Source of the DNA: Amorphoplanes friuliensis DSM 7358
Lineage (GTDB): Bacteria > Actinomycetota > Actinomycetes > Mycobacteriales > Micromonosporaceae
Length of the DNA: 64,000 bases
NCBI RefSeq assembly: GCF_000494755.1
Contig: NC_022657.1
Coordinates: 9,144,001 to 9,208,000, forward strand
Reading direction: 5' to 3'
A program made the position numbers and the translations under genes. The notes beneath the pieces are model-generated. The model saw only the letters and a list, made by a program, of their open reading frames with translations. It made no database searches and was not told where the DNA came from. This document shows positions 26,155-34,586 of the stretch, one piece after another (the stretch's first letter is position 1; each line of letters starts with the position of its first letter).

Positions 26155-27045
26155 TCAGCCGAGCCGGCCGACCTCATGCAGCAGTTTGCCCAGGATCTCC
26201 TGGGTGTGGTTCGGCGGCTCGGCGTCGATGCACACGCGTTCCATCGCGATCGCGTAGTGGTCGACGTCGTCGCGCTTCTCCAGATAGATGGCGCTCGTGA
26301 GCTGCTCGACGTAGACCACGTCGGGCAGCTCCGGCTCCGGGAAACGCAGGATCGCGAACGGGCCGCCCGCCGCGGCGTGGCCACCGGCGTTGAACGGGAT
26401 GATCTGGAGCCGGACGTTGGGCTTCTTGGCCGCCTCGATCAGCGCTTCGATCTGCGCGCGCATGACCTCGGGGCCGCCGATGGGCCGGCGGAGCACCGCC
26501 TCGTCGATGACCGCCCACAGCTGCGGCGGCTCGATGCGGTCGAGGATCTGCTGGCGCTGGCGGCGGAGCTCCACCCGGCGGTCGATCTCGTCGGCGTTGG
26601 CGCCGGCGTGACCGCGCAGGATGACTGCCCTCGCATATTCCGGCGTCTGCAGCAGACCGGGCACAAACTGGATCTCGTACGTGCGGATCAGCGAAGCCGC
26701 GGCCTCGAGCCCCAGATAGGACTGGAACCACGGCGGCAGGATGTCTCCATAGTGGTGCCACCAGCCGGGGTTGTTCGCCTGCCGGGCCAGCCCGAGCAGT
26801 GCGTCCCGCTCGGCGGCATCCTTGACGCCGTACATGCTGAGCAGGTCGGCGACGTCCCGCTCCTTGAAGCTGACGCGCCCCAACTCCATGCGGCTGATCT
26901 TCGAACCCGACGCGCGGATCTCGTAGCCCGCGTCTTCCCGGCTGATGCCCTTGCCCTCGCGCAGCCGCCTCAGCTGGGCACCGAGCAGGATGCGCAGCAC
27001 GGTGGGGCCGCTGTTCGGCGACTCCTCCTGCGAACCTGCGCTCAC
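26155..27045 (-). CDS. XRE family regulator with Scr1-type ligand domain (DUF5753)
   Basis: 296 residues from GTG 27045, with AGGAG 4 bases upstream; the frame is open further but codon use is poor there. The helix-turn-helix is at about residues 15-70 (LGAQLRRLREGKGISREDAGYEIRASGSKISRMELGRVSFKERDVADLLSMYG). The long C-terminal domain has IRTYEIQFVPGLLQTPEYARAV, RRQRQQIL and the VYVEQLTSAIYLEKRDDVDHY ending typical of Scr1/DUF5753 regulators, which pair with DUF397 proteins. It likely binds the palindromic block found before both genes. Confidence 0.95.
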   Translation of the reverse strand: MSAGSQEESPNSGPTVLRILLGAQLRRLREGKGISREDAGYEIRASGSKISRMELGRVSFKERDVADLLSMYGVKDAAERDALLGLARQANNPGWWHHYGDILPPWFQSYLGLEAAASLIRTYEIQFVPGLLQTPEYARAVILRGHAGANADEIDRRVELRRQRQQILDRIEPPQLWAVIDEAVLRRPIGGPEVMRAQIEALIEAAKKPNVRLQIIPFNAGGHAAAGGPFAILRFPEPELPDVVYVEQLTSAIYLEKRDDVDHYAIAMERVCIDAEPPNHTQEILGKLLHEVGRLG

Positions 27046-27160
27046 CTTGCTCCTATCGGTTGTCGCCCGGGATGCAAGTTGCAGCCCCTTCGCCCCAGAG
27101 CATCCTAAGGGGGAGATCGCTCGGGGGAAAACCGATCGATCGGCCACCTCCGCGCCTCGC

Positions 27161-27217
27161 ACGTGGCAGATGCACGTGCAGACGGCCTTGCGGACGCACT
27201 TGATCCCGAGCATGATA
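27161..27217 (-). promoter_or_regulatory. Promoter block of XRE gene shared with DUF397 gene
   Basis: Read on the minus strand, TATCATGCTC (27217-27208), CGCAAGGCC (27192-27184) and TGCACGTGCA (27180-27171) repeat the block before the DUF397 gene in the same order and spacing. The bases between are diverged. The palindrome centre is about 130 bases upstream of the XRE start. Confidence 0.75.
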
Positions 27218-27316
27218 TCTGACAGGCGGTTACTTGGCTGCTGACACAGCGTGCTGAAAGTTTGACCAACTCGCGAGTCACGCCGAGGACCGAGTCCGGG
27301 AACCAGGAGGCTCTCG

Positions 27317-27640
27317 ATGTCGACCCCGTCCATCGCCCCACCGCAACGAGATCCGGCGGATGTCGCGCCGGCTGACAGCTATCACAAGGCCGACCCCGTC
27401 TGGGTCTACCGCGACGGCTGGCGGGCGGGCGTGATCGAAGCATCCTCACCCCGCGCTGTCACGGTCACCTACCGGCCCGGTTCGCACCGCGGCACCGGCG
27501 TCGACACGTTCACGGCCTCCTACGTGACGTCCCGCGCCGACAAGGACCCCACTTTGGACCAGAGCGCCGACAAGCTGGCGGTTCGCCGCCCGCGCCTCGG
27601 CGGCGACGGGGCGTATGCCATGGGTGGACCCGCCTCGTGA
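27317..27640 (+). CDS. Small hypothetical protein, paralogue of the one at 25387
   Basis: 107 residues, ATG with AGGAGG 6 bases upstream. The core DPVWVYRDGWRAGVIEASSPRAVTVTYRPGSHRGTGVDTFTASYV reads like a small SH3-like or KOW-like beta barrel, with a polar unstructured tail. Similar to the 76-residue gene at 25387 on the other side of the DUF397/XRE pair. Overlaps the next gene by 4 bases (GTGA), so the two are coupled. Function unknown. Confidence 0.7.
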   Translation: MSTPSIAPPQRDPADVAPADSYHKADPVWVYRDGWRAGVIEASSPRAVTVTYRPGSHRGTGVDTFTASYVTSRADKDPTLDQSADKLAVRRPRLGGDGAYAMGGPAS

Positions 27641-27825
27641 CCGGAGCCGTGGCGCTCGCCGCCCTCATCGGACTGGCCAGCCTGCTCGCCGGCGTGGCCC
27701 TGGGGTGGTATCTCCGACGCACCAACGACTGGTGCTCGCACTGCGGCGACCAGCTGAGCTGCGAAGGATGCGGCAGCAAGGCGGCCTGGCCGAAGACGCG
27801 CGAGACCGAGTCGCTGGCCGGTTAG
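27637..27825 (+). CDS. Small single-pass membrane protein with Cys-rich tail
   Basis: 62 residues, GTG overlapping the previous stop. One transmembrane helix (about residues 3-25, AVALAALIGLASLLAGVALGWYL) is followed by NDWCSHCGDQLSCEGCG, four cysteines spaced C-x2-C-x6-C-x2-C-like plus a His, suggesting a small zinc ribbon on one face of the membrane. Coupled to the 107-residue gene. I do not recognise a named family. Confidence 0.7.
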   Translation: MTGAVALAALIGLASLLAGVALGWYLRRTNDWCSHCGDQLSCEGCGSKAAWPKTRETESLAG

Positions 27826-28214
27826 AGCGCGGCTGTCACCTCAACTTCGAGCACTGCCCCGGGCAGGAAGAGCCGGCTCACCTCGACCGTGGTGCTGGCC
27901 GGCGGCTGACCGGTGAAGATCTTTCCGCGTACGGCGGCGTATTGCGGCAGGTCGTCGAGATTCGTCATGAAGGTCCGCACGTGAAGCACGTCGCTGAAGC
28001 CGGCACCGTGCGCGGCCAGCACTCCCCCGATGATGGCGAAGATCCGTTCCGCCTGCGCACCGGCCTCTCCGGGTGCCACGACCGCACCGGCGTCGTCCAC
28101 GGCGACCTGACCGGACAGGACGAGCAGCGATCCGCCGCCGAAGTCCAGCCGTGCTACGTGTGCGAAGCGGTCCCCGAACGGCGCCGGCGGCGGACTGTCA
28201 AGAGTGACTCTCAC
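27822..28214 (-). CDS. RidA family protein (enamine/imine deaminase type)
   Basis: 130 residues. RidA-family features: LLVLSGQVAVDD, AQAERIFAIIGGVLAAHGAGFSDVLHVRTFMTNLDDLPQYAAVRGKIF, PPASTTVEVSRLFLPGAVLEVEVTA. The Arg of AxTTVEVxxL-type ends is replaced in spacing by STTVEVSRLF, as in many relatives. Family members remove reactive enamines/imines or act in degradation routes. It overlaps the oxidoreductase gene by 4 bases, so both form one operon controlled from the divergent LysR region. Confidence 0.93.
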   Translation of the reverse strand: MRVTLDSPPPAPFGDRFAHVARLDFGGGSLLVLSGQVAVDDAGAVVAPGEAGAQAERIFAIIGGVLAAHGAGFSDVLHVRTFMTNLDDLPQYAAVRGKIFTGQPPASTTVEVSRLFLPGAVLEVEVTAAL

Positions 28215-28978
28215 GCTCCGACCACCGTCCCCAGATCGGCTGATTGATCCGGTGCCGCCCGCAGAACAGCCGCGGCGGCCTCGACAAAGGGTGACGAGAC
28301 GAGGCCGAGAGCCAGGTCGAGATCCTTGACGGCGAGCGAGATCGGGAACGCGGCGTCCGGTTGCTGGGCTCGTCGGACCGCACCCCCAAGTGCACCATGA
28401 GCAAGGACGGACAAGGCTGTGTCGATGTCCACATTGGCCGCTCGGGCCACAGCCACCGTTTCAGCGAGCGCAGCCAGGCCCGTGCCCAGTGCGGTGTTCG
28501 CCACAAGCTTGAGTGCCGCACCGCTGCCGAGCGGGCCGCAGTCGTGCACTTCACCGAGCGCTTCGAGCACCGGCCGGGCGTGATCGACCGCTCCGCCGGC
28601 CAGAATGTTCAGCTGCCCGGCCTCGGCGGCGCCAACACTGCCGAGCACCGGGGCGTCGACCAGGTCCACGCCCTCGGGCACCCGCAGCTCGCGTACGGCC
28701 TCCGGCCCGATGGTCGACATCTCCACGAGCACGGTGCCGGGCCGGAGAGACGTCGCTGCCACGACGTCGCGGACAGCGGCCGCGTCCGTCAGCATGGTGA
28801 TGACCACGTCGGCGTCCACGTCAGCCGGCGCCGAGGCCGCCTTCGCACCTGCGGCCACCAGCGGTTTCATCCTTTCCTCGGTACGGTTCCAGACGGTCAC
28901 TTCGTGCCCGCGGCTGAGCAGTCGACGGGTGATGGCGGCGCCCATGCGCCCCGTCCCGAGTACAGCGATCTGTGTCAT
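28211..28978 (-). CDS. NAD(P)-dependent beta-hydroxyacid dehydrogenase family protein
   Basis: 255 residues from ATG 28978. The Rossmann start IAVLGTGRMGAAITRRLLSRGHEVTVWNRT (GxGxMG) is followed by MSTIGPEAVREL, VDAPVLGSVGAAEAGQLNILAGG and GSGAALKLVANTAL with the catalytic Lys in the expected place (near residue 165). It belongs with 3-hydroxyisobutyrate dehydrogenase / glyoxylate reductase / imine reductase-like proteins; the substrate is not certain. At 255 residues it is slightly shorter than typical (about 290). RidA next door fits an imine-related substrate, an inference. Confidence 0.9.
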   Translation of the reverse strand: MTQIAVLGTGRMGAAITRRLLSRGHEVTVWNRTEERMKPLVAAGAKAASAPADVDADVVITMLTDAAAVRDVVAATSLRPGTVLVEMSTIGPEAVRELRVPEGVDLVDAPVLGSVGAAEAGQLNILAGGAVDHARPVLEALGEVHDCGPLGSGAALKLVANTALGTGLAALAETVAVARAANVDIDTALSVLAHGALGGAVRRAQQPDAAFPISLAVKDLDLALGLVSSPFVEAAAAVLRAAPDQSADLGTVVGA

Positions 28979-29057
28979 GACTCCCACGCTATTGAGCCCC
29001 CAGCCATGCCACCAGCGAATGTTCGGCATGCAAGCGATGCGCAACTAGCATGAGTGG

Positions 29058-29945
29058 ATGCAGATCCAGGGGTTCGAGGTTTTTGTGGCGGTGGCCCAGC
29101 GACGCTCGTTCACGGCTGCTGCCCGCGCGCTCGGCTACACGCAGTCGGCCGTCTCCCGCCAGATCGCCGCCCTGGAGAAGGACCTGGACGCCGACCTCTT
29201 CGACCGGCTCGCCCGCGGCGTCGAACTCACCGAGCAGGGCCGGTCGCTGCTGCCCCACGCCACCGCGATGCTCGCCCGGCTGACCACGGCACAGCACGAC
29301 CTCGACGCGTTACGCGAGGTCGGCGGGGGACGACTGCGGGTCGGTGCGTTCCCGACTGCGGTTGCCGCGCTCGTACCGCGGGCGCTCGCTGCTTTTCGGA
29401 CGGCGTACCCGAAGGCGAACTTGTCTCTGGTCGAAGGCCTGACACCCGGGCTGCTGGACCGGCTCGCGGCGGGTGACGCCGACCTGGCCGTGGTGAGCGC
29501 GCCGCCGGACCGGCCGCTCGACGCCACCCGGTTCGATCTGCACCACCTGCTCGACGAACGCCTGCTGGTCGCGGTCCCGTCCGACCATCGGCTGGCCGGG
29601 CGACGCACGGTTCGGCTGGCCGAACTGGCGGACGACTCGTTCATCGCCGGCTCGGCCACCGCCGAGGAAACGCTGCTGCGGGCCGCCCTGCCCGGCGGCT
29701 TCCGCCCGAAGATCGACATCGTGGCGGCCGAGTGGACCGGCAAGCTGGGCTGCGTCGCGGCGGGCCTCGGCGTCGCCCTGGTGCCCGCCCTGGCGGTCCG
29801 CGCCACACCGGCCGACCTGGTCCTGCTCCGCCTGCACCCCGACGACGCCTCGGTGCGCCAGGTCTTCGCAGCCACCGCCCGCCGGCCCGCACCGAACGTC
29901 ATCCACATGCTCGAGCTGTTACGTGAAGCTGCCTTGATCTTGTAA
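29058..29945 (+). CDS. LysR family transcriptional regulator
   Basis: 295 residues, ATG. The N-terminal winged helix (FEVFVAVAQRRSFTAAARALGYTQSAVSRQIAALEKDLDADLFDRLARGVELTEQGRSLL) is canonical, and the rest is the periplasmic-binding-like effector domain. It is divergent from the oxidoreductase-RidA operon with 79 bases between starts, the standard LysR arrangement, so it likely controls that operon in response to a metabolite of that pathway. Confidence 0.95.
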   Translation: MQIQGFEVFVAVAQRRSFTAAARALGYTQSAVSRQIAALEKDLDADLFDRLARGVELTEQGRSLLPHATAMLARLTTAQHDLDALREVGGGRLRVGAFPTAVAALVPRALAAFRTAYPKANLSLVEGLTPGLLDRLAAGDADLAVVSAPPDRPLDATRFDLHHLLDERLLVAVPSDHRLAGRRTVRLAELADDSFIAGSATAEETLLRAALPGGFRPKIDIVAAEWTGKLGCVAAGLGVALVPALAVRATPADLVLLRLHPDDASVRQVFAATARRPAPNVIHMLELLREAALIL

Positions 29946-29959
29946 GGCAGTATGGGTTC

Positions 29960-30547
29960 GTGCCTGCCCGCAAGCTAGCCCTCGTCGCCTGCCTCGGGGG
30001 TGTGGCGCTCGGCGTCGTCGACTTCATCCTGCAGAAGATCCTGCCGTACCCGTGGGCCAACCTGGCCAACTCGTCGGCGGTGTGGGCGGTCGCAGCGTTC
30101 GCCCTCGGCTGCTGGGTCCGCACGGGTCTCCTGCGCGCCGCAGCCGCCGCGGTGACCCTCCTGGTGATCGCGGTGCCGAGCTACTACCTGGCCGCAACCC
30201 TCATCCAGCAGGACAACCTCTCGAACGCGTGGGCACCCACATCCCTGCTGTGGATGTTCTTCGGCGTCCTGGCCGGCGTGGTGTTCGGACCGGCCGGCGT
30301 CTGGGCCCGCAGCTCGGGATGGCACCAGATCGCCGGCACAGCCCTACCGGCAGCGGTCCTGCTCGCTGAAGCGGCACGCCTGCTCAACCGCAACTTGATC
30401 GCGACCGCGGTCATCGAAGCCGCCCTCGGCCTCGCGCTGATCGTCATCGTCGGCCGGTCCAACCGTGTCCGGCTTCTAGCTCTGGCGGCGGCACTGCCGC
30501 TGGCCGCGATCGGGTTCCTCGGCTTCGAACTGGCCGGATTCGCCTGA
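29960..30547 (+). CDS. Membrane protein, DUF6518-like
   Basis: 195 residues from GTG 29960, only 15 bases after the LysR stop. It has about six hydrophobic segments, with ACLGGVALGVVDFILQKILPYPWANLANSSAVWAVAAFALG at the start and SLLWMFFGVLAGVVFGPAGVWAR in the middle; this resembles the actinobacterial DUF6518 family. Function unknown. It may be read through from the LysR gene. Its stop is 4 bases from the converging purC stop. Confidence 0.75.
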   Translation: MPARKLALVACLGGVALGVVDFILQKILPYPWANLANSSAVWAVAAFALGCWVRTGLLRAAAAAVTLLVIAVPSYYLAATLIQQDNLSNAWAPTSLLWMFFGVLAGVVFGPAGVWARSSGWHQIAGTALPAAVLLAEAARLLNRNLIATAVIEAALGLALIVIVGRSNRVRLLALAAALPLAAIGFLGFELAGFA

Positions 30548-30550
30548 GTC

Positions 30551-31387
30551 CTACCGCCAGGCGTCGCCGGTCAGACGCTCGTAGACCTCGACGTACCGGT
30601 TCCGCGTAGCCTCGACAACCTCGTCCGGAATCTCCGGCCCCGGCGCGGTCCGATCCCACCCGGTCAGCGACGACGACCAGTCCCGCAGGAACTGCTTGTC
30701 GAGATACCGCTGCGTACCGCCCGGCTTCCACTCGTCAGCAGCCCAGAACCGCGACGAATCCGGCGTCAGCAGCTCGTCCCCAAGCTTCAAAGACCCCCCG
30801 GCCAACCCGAGCTCAATCTTCGTATCCGCAATGATGATCCCCTTGGCGGCCGCCACCTCAGACCCCCGCCGGTACACCTCGAGCGTGATCCTCCGCAGCT
30901 CAGCCGCCACATCAGCCCCGACCGAAGCCTCAACATCGGCGTAGGTCATGAACTCGTCGTGCCCCTCCCCAGGAGCAACCTTCGTCGTCGGGGTGAAAAT
31001 CGGCTCGGCCAGCTTCGACCCCTCGATCAGCCCCGGCGGCAGCTCAACACCGGAAACAGCACTGTCTTTCTCGTACTCCTTCAGCCCCGACCCAGCCAGG
31101 TAGCCCCGAGCAATGCACTCGACCATGACCATCTCGAGCCGCTCACACCGAACAGCCCGCCCGGCCCACTCCGCGGGAACATCGGTCGCCGAAATGATGT
31201 GGTTGGGCACCACATCCGCCAACTGCTCGAACCACCACAGCGACAGCTGCGTGAGGATCTTGCCCTTGTCGGGGATCGCGGTCGGCAGCACCACGTCGTA
31301 GATCGAGACCCGATCAGAAGCCACCAGCAGGATGTCATCGCCATCGGCGTAAACATCCCGAACCTTCCCCGAGTGCAACAGCTCCAC
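30551..31387 (-). CDS. purC: Phosphoribosylaminoimidazole-succinocarboxamide synthase (SAICAR synthase)
   Basis: 278 residues from GTG 31387 with GAGGGG 6-7 bases upstream. Signature regions are present: GKVRDVY at the N-terminus, LLVASDRVSIYDVVLPTAIPDKGKILTQLSLWWF, VECIARGYLAGSGLKEY, IIIADTKIELG and LTPDSSRFW. It joins aspartate to CAIR in purine biosynthesis using ATP. It stands alone rather than in a pur cluster here. A housekeeping gene that supports a chromosomal location. Confidence 0.98.
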   Translation of the reverse strand: MELLHSGKVRDVYADGDDILLVASDRVSIYDVVLPTAIPDKGKILTQLSLWWFEQLADVVPNHIISATDVPAEWAGRAVRCERLEMVMVECIARGYLAGSGLKEYEKDSAVSGVELPPGLIEGSKLAEPIFTPTTKVAPGEGHDEFMTYADVEASVGADVAAELRRITLEVYRRGSEVAAAKGIIIADTKIELGLAGGSLKLGDELLTPDSSRFWAADEWKPGGTQRYLDKQFLRDWSSSLTGWDRTAPGPEIPDEVVEATRNRYVEVYERLTGDAWR

Positions 31388-31505
31388 GAGTACCCCTCAG
31401 CAGCAACGGATCCAACCCAGCTCACGCTATCGGACGCACCCTCACCAGCCTGACGACGGCCACAAACCACGGGATGATGTCCGACCCTCACGCTATGTTG
31501 CCGAC

Positions 31506-34500
31506 GTGACGGACCTTTCTGCAGGCGCGTACGAGCGCATCATCACGCGTGGCCTCGAGCGACAGCTGGCTGCCTTCGACAAAGATCTCGTCGACAGGCT
31601 CGAGCTTGACCCTGCCGATTCTCACGAGGTGCTCGGCAGGCATCTTGCCGCCATCGCTGAACGCGCCCTGAAGGGTGTGACGGGGCAGGGTGCGGCCCGT
31701 CTGCAGGCGCAGCTGGATCTGGCCAACCAGATCGCCGAAGCGATCCAGGCTGCAGCGCCACGAGCGGTTCAGCCTGACGATCTGCTGAGCGCACCGGCCG
31801 AACTGCTGACGGCGATCGTTCCGCGTCCGCCCGCTCCCGCCGAGGTGGTCTTCCCGGTCCGTCCAGAAACGCCGTTCGCTTCCGGCGCTCTCCTGACCAA
31901 TGGCCGCGGGCAGCCGCGCATCGGCACCGAGGTCAACAAGGAGATGGCCTCCGCTGACGAGGTCCAGCTGCTGTGCGCCTTCATCAAGTGGCATGGCGTT
32001 CGCCTGATCGAGGACGCCGTTCGTCAGCTCATCGCCCGGGGCGGCCGGCTCAGCATCATCACAACGACCTACATGGGCGCCACCGAGCAGCGAGCCTTGG
32101 ACAGGCTGGCCGAGTTGGGCGCTGAGATCCGAATCTCTTACGAGACGCGGACGACGCGGTTGCACGCCAAGTCGTGGATGTTCCTTCGCCATAGCGGGGC
32201 CAGCACCGCCTATGTTGGCTCCTCGAACCTTTCCAAGAGCGCGCTGATCGATGGCCTGGAGTGGAACGTACGCCTCTCGCAGCTTCAGCAAGATGCGGTC
32301 GTTGAGACGATCAGAGCCACCTTCGTCGAATATTGGCACGATCCGGCCTTCGAGCCCTACGACCCGCGTGATGCCGACGATCGGGACCGGCTCGCTCAGG
32401 CTCTGACCAGGGCCGCAGGCCCAGCGCCGGGCGACCTGCCGATCGACATCACGAGTATCGACGTGCGGCCCTATCCCTACCAGCAGGAAATTCTCGAGCG
32501 GCTCGACGCCGAACGAGAAGTCCACAACCGTCACCACAATCTGGTGGTCATGGCGACCGGCACCGGGAAGACGGTTGTTGCGGGCTTGGACTATCGCCGC
32601 CTACGGCAGAAGGGCGTGGATTCGCTGCTCTTTGTCGCCCATCAGGAGCGGATCCTCCAGCAGAGCCAGGCAGTGTTTCGCCAAGTGCTCCGAGACGGCA
32701 CTTTCGGGGAGCTCTTTGTCGGCGGCCAACGCCCCCAGGAGTGGCGGCACGTGTTCGCGTCGGTGCAGTCGCTTCACCAGATCGTCGATGAGCTCGATGC
32801 CGATCGCTTCGACATGGTCATCGTTGACGAGTTCCACCACGCCGAGGCGGCAACCTACAAGCGCCTGCTTCAGAGGCTGCAGCCCAAAATCCTGCTGGGG
32901 CTGACGGCCACGCCGGAGCGCGCCGACGGGCAAGACATCAGGCATTGGTTCGATGGCCATACCGCGGTGGAACTGCGGCTGTGGGAGGCGCTCGAACGGC
33001 AATTGCTGGCGCCGTTCCAATACTTCGGTGTCCACGACGAAGTGAACCTGTCGAGCCTCCGATGGAAACGAGGTCGCGGCTACGACATCAGTCAGCTGGA
33101 GAACGTCTACACCGGCGACGACGCTCGCGTCCGTCTTGTCATCGAGGCGGTCAACAAGAAGGTCGACGTCGCGCGGATGCGCGGGCTCGGGTTCTGCGTC
33201 AGCATCAAACACGCCGACTTCATGGCCGAGCGCTTCAACCGAGTGGGGATCCCGGCACGCGCCCTCCACTCGGGAGTTGACAGTGCCACACAGCGCGAGG
33301 CCGTCCGGCAGCTCGAACACGGCAGCCTGAGCATGCTGTTCACCGTTGACCTCTTCAACGAAGGCATCGACCTGCCGAAGGTCGACACCATCCTCATGTT
33401 GCGTCCGACTGAGAGCGCGACCATCTTCCTTCAGCAGCTCGGCCGCGGGCTGCGCCTGTCGGACGACAAAGCTTGTCTCACGGTTCTTGACTTCATCGGT
33501 GGCCAGAACGGCCAGTTCCGCTTCGACCTACGTTACCGAGCTCTGACCGGCGCCACGCGACGCACTCTGGCCCACGACGTCGAGCATGACTTCCCCACCC
33601 TGCCCGCCGGCTGCCACATCGAGCTCGACCGGGTGGCCAAGAAGATCGTGCTGGACAACATCCGCGCCGCGCTGCGGCTGCAGCGTAAAGACTTCATCGC
33701 TGAGCTCCGGCACCTGGAGCCCGTCACGCTCGCCAAGTTCCTCGAAGAGACGGGCCTCGAAATTGAGGACCTCTATCGGAGGAAGAGTGGCCGCGGCTGG
33801 ACCGGCCTCCGCGAGGACGCCGGCCTGGAGACGCCGGGGACGGTTGACGACCAGGCTCTCAGCGCGGCCTTTGGTCGGATGCTGCACATCGACGACACCG
33901 ATCGACTTCGCGCGCTGCGCCAGCTCGCCGACGGCCACGTCGTCCGCGGTCGGCTCGGATCGATGCTGAGCCAGTCCCTCTGGGGCAACCCCCGAGAAGA
34001 CAGCGCTCAGCGCCTCGCTGACTATCCCAAGCGTCGAGCCGAGTTGCATCAGATCGCCGATGTGCTGGAGTCCCGCATCGAGCGTGTCACCGTTCCGGTG
34101 GATCCCAACGGCGTCAACCCGCTGCGCATCCATGCTCGGTACTCGCGCAACGAGATCGGGGCGGCGTTTGGAATCGCTGATCCCGCCAACATCCGCGAAG
34201 GCGTCAAGTGGCTGCCCGACGAGAACGCCGACATCTTCTTCGTCACGCTGACGAAGACTGAGGAGCATTACTCGCCCACCACGATGTATCAGGACAGGGC
34301 GATCACCGAATCGCTGTTCCAGTGGGAGTCGCAGAGCACGACGTCCTCCGCGTCTCCCACCGGTCAGCGATACATCAATCACGTGCGTGGTGGCTCATCG
34401 GTCCACCTCTTTGTCCGCGACGTCAAGGATGCGGACGGCGATCTGGGGGTGCAGCCCTACCTCTACGCCGGCCCCATGACCTACGTGAGCCACACCGGGG

Positions 34501-34583
34501 ATCGGCCGATGCGCATCCAGTGGCTGCTCGACCATGCCCTGCCGGCGGACATCTTCCACTCGGCGCGAGTGATGGCTGCCTAG
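31506..34583 (+). CDS. PLD-like nuclease / SF2 helicase / DUF3427 protein
   Basis: 1025 residues from GTG 31506. N-terminal PLD-type domain with HAK near residue 218 followed by YVGSSNLSKSAL. The helicase core has MATGTGKTVVAG (motif I, about 350), VIVDEFHHAEA (DEFHH, about 440), LGLTATPERADG and the C-terminal motif IFLQQLGRGLRL (about 640). A DUF3427-type C-terminal domain (about 680-1020) follows, with NPRED and RYSRNEIGAAFGI. This is the Res-like architecture found in isolated loci and in defence islands. Third codon positions are noticeably less GC than in neighbours, suggesting transfer. No methylase or other restriction partner is visible nearby, so restriction activity is not claimed. 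Confidence 0.9.
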   Translation: MTDLSAGAYERIITRGLERQLAAFDKDLVDRLELDPADSHEVLGRHLAAIAERALKGVTGQGAARLQAQLDLANQIAEAIQAAAPRAVQPDDLLSAPAELLTAIVPRPPAPAEVVFPVRPETPFASGALLTNGRGQPRIGTEVNKEMASADEVQLLCAFIKWHGVRLIEDAVRQLIARGGRLSIITTTYMGATEQRALDRLAELGAEIRISYETRTTRLHAKSWMFLRHSGASTAYVGSSNLSKSALIDGLEWNVRLSQLQQDAVVETIRATFVEYWHDPAFEPYDPRDADDRDRLAQALTRAAGPAPGDLPIDITSIDVRPYPYQQEILERLDAEREVHNRHHNLVVMATGTGKTVVAGLDYRRLRQKGVDSLLFVAHQERILQQSQAVFRQVLRDGTFGELFVGGQRPQEWRHVFASVQSLHQIVDELDADRFDMVIVDEFHHAEAATYKRLLQRLQPKILLGLTATPERADGQDIRHWFDGHTAVELRLWEALERQLLAPFQYFGVHDEVNLSSLRWKRGRGYDISQLENVYTGDDARVRLVIEAVNKKVDVARMRGLGFCVSIKHADFMAERFNRVGIPARALHSGVDSATQREAVRQLEHGSLSMLFTVDLFNEGIDLPKVDTILMLRPTESATIFLQQLGRGLRLSDDKACLTVLDFIGGQNGQFRFDLRYRALTGATRRTLAHDVEHDFPTLPAGCHIELDRVAKKIVLDNIRAALRLQRKDFIAELRHLEPVTLAKFLEETGLEIEDLYRRKSGRGWTGLREDAGLETPGTVDDQALSAAFGRMLHIDDTDRLRALRQLADGHVVRGRLGSMLSQSLWGNPREDSAQRLADYPKRRAELHQIADVLESRIERVTVPVDPNGVNPLRIHARYSRNEIGAAFGIADPANIREGVKWLPDENADIFFVTLTKTEEHYSPTTMYQDRAITESLFQWESQSTTSSASPTGQRYINHVRGGSSVHLFVRDVKDADGDLGVQPYLYAGPMTYVSHTGDRPMRIQWLLDHALPADIFHSARVMAA

Positions 34584-34586
34584 CCG

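Noticed and set aside
31506..34583. Type I or III restriction system
   Set aside because: There is no methylase or specificity gene nearby; only the helicase-nuclease protein is present.
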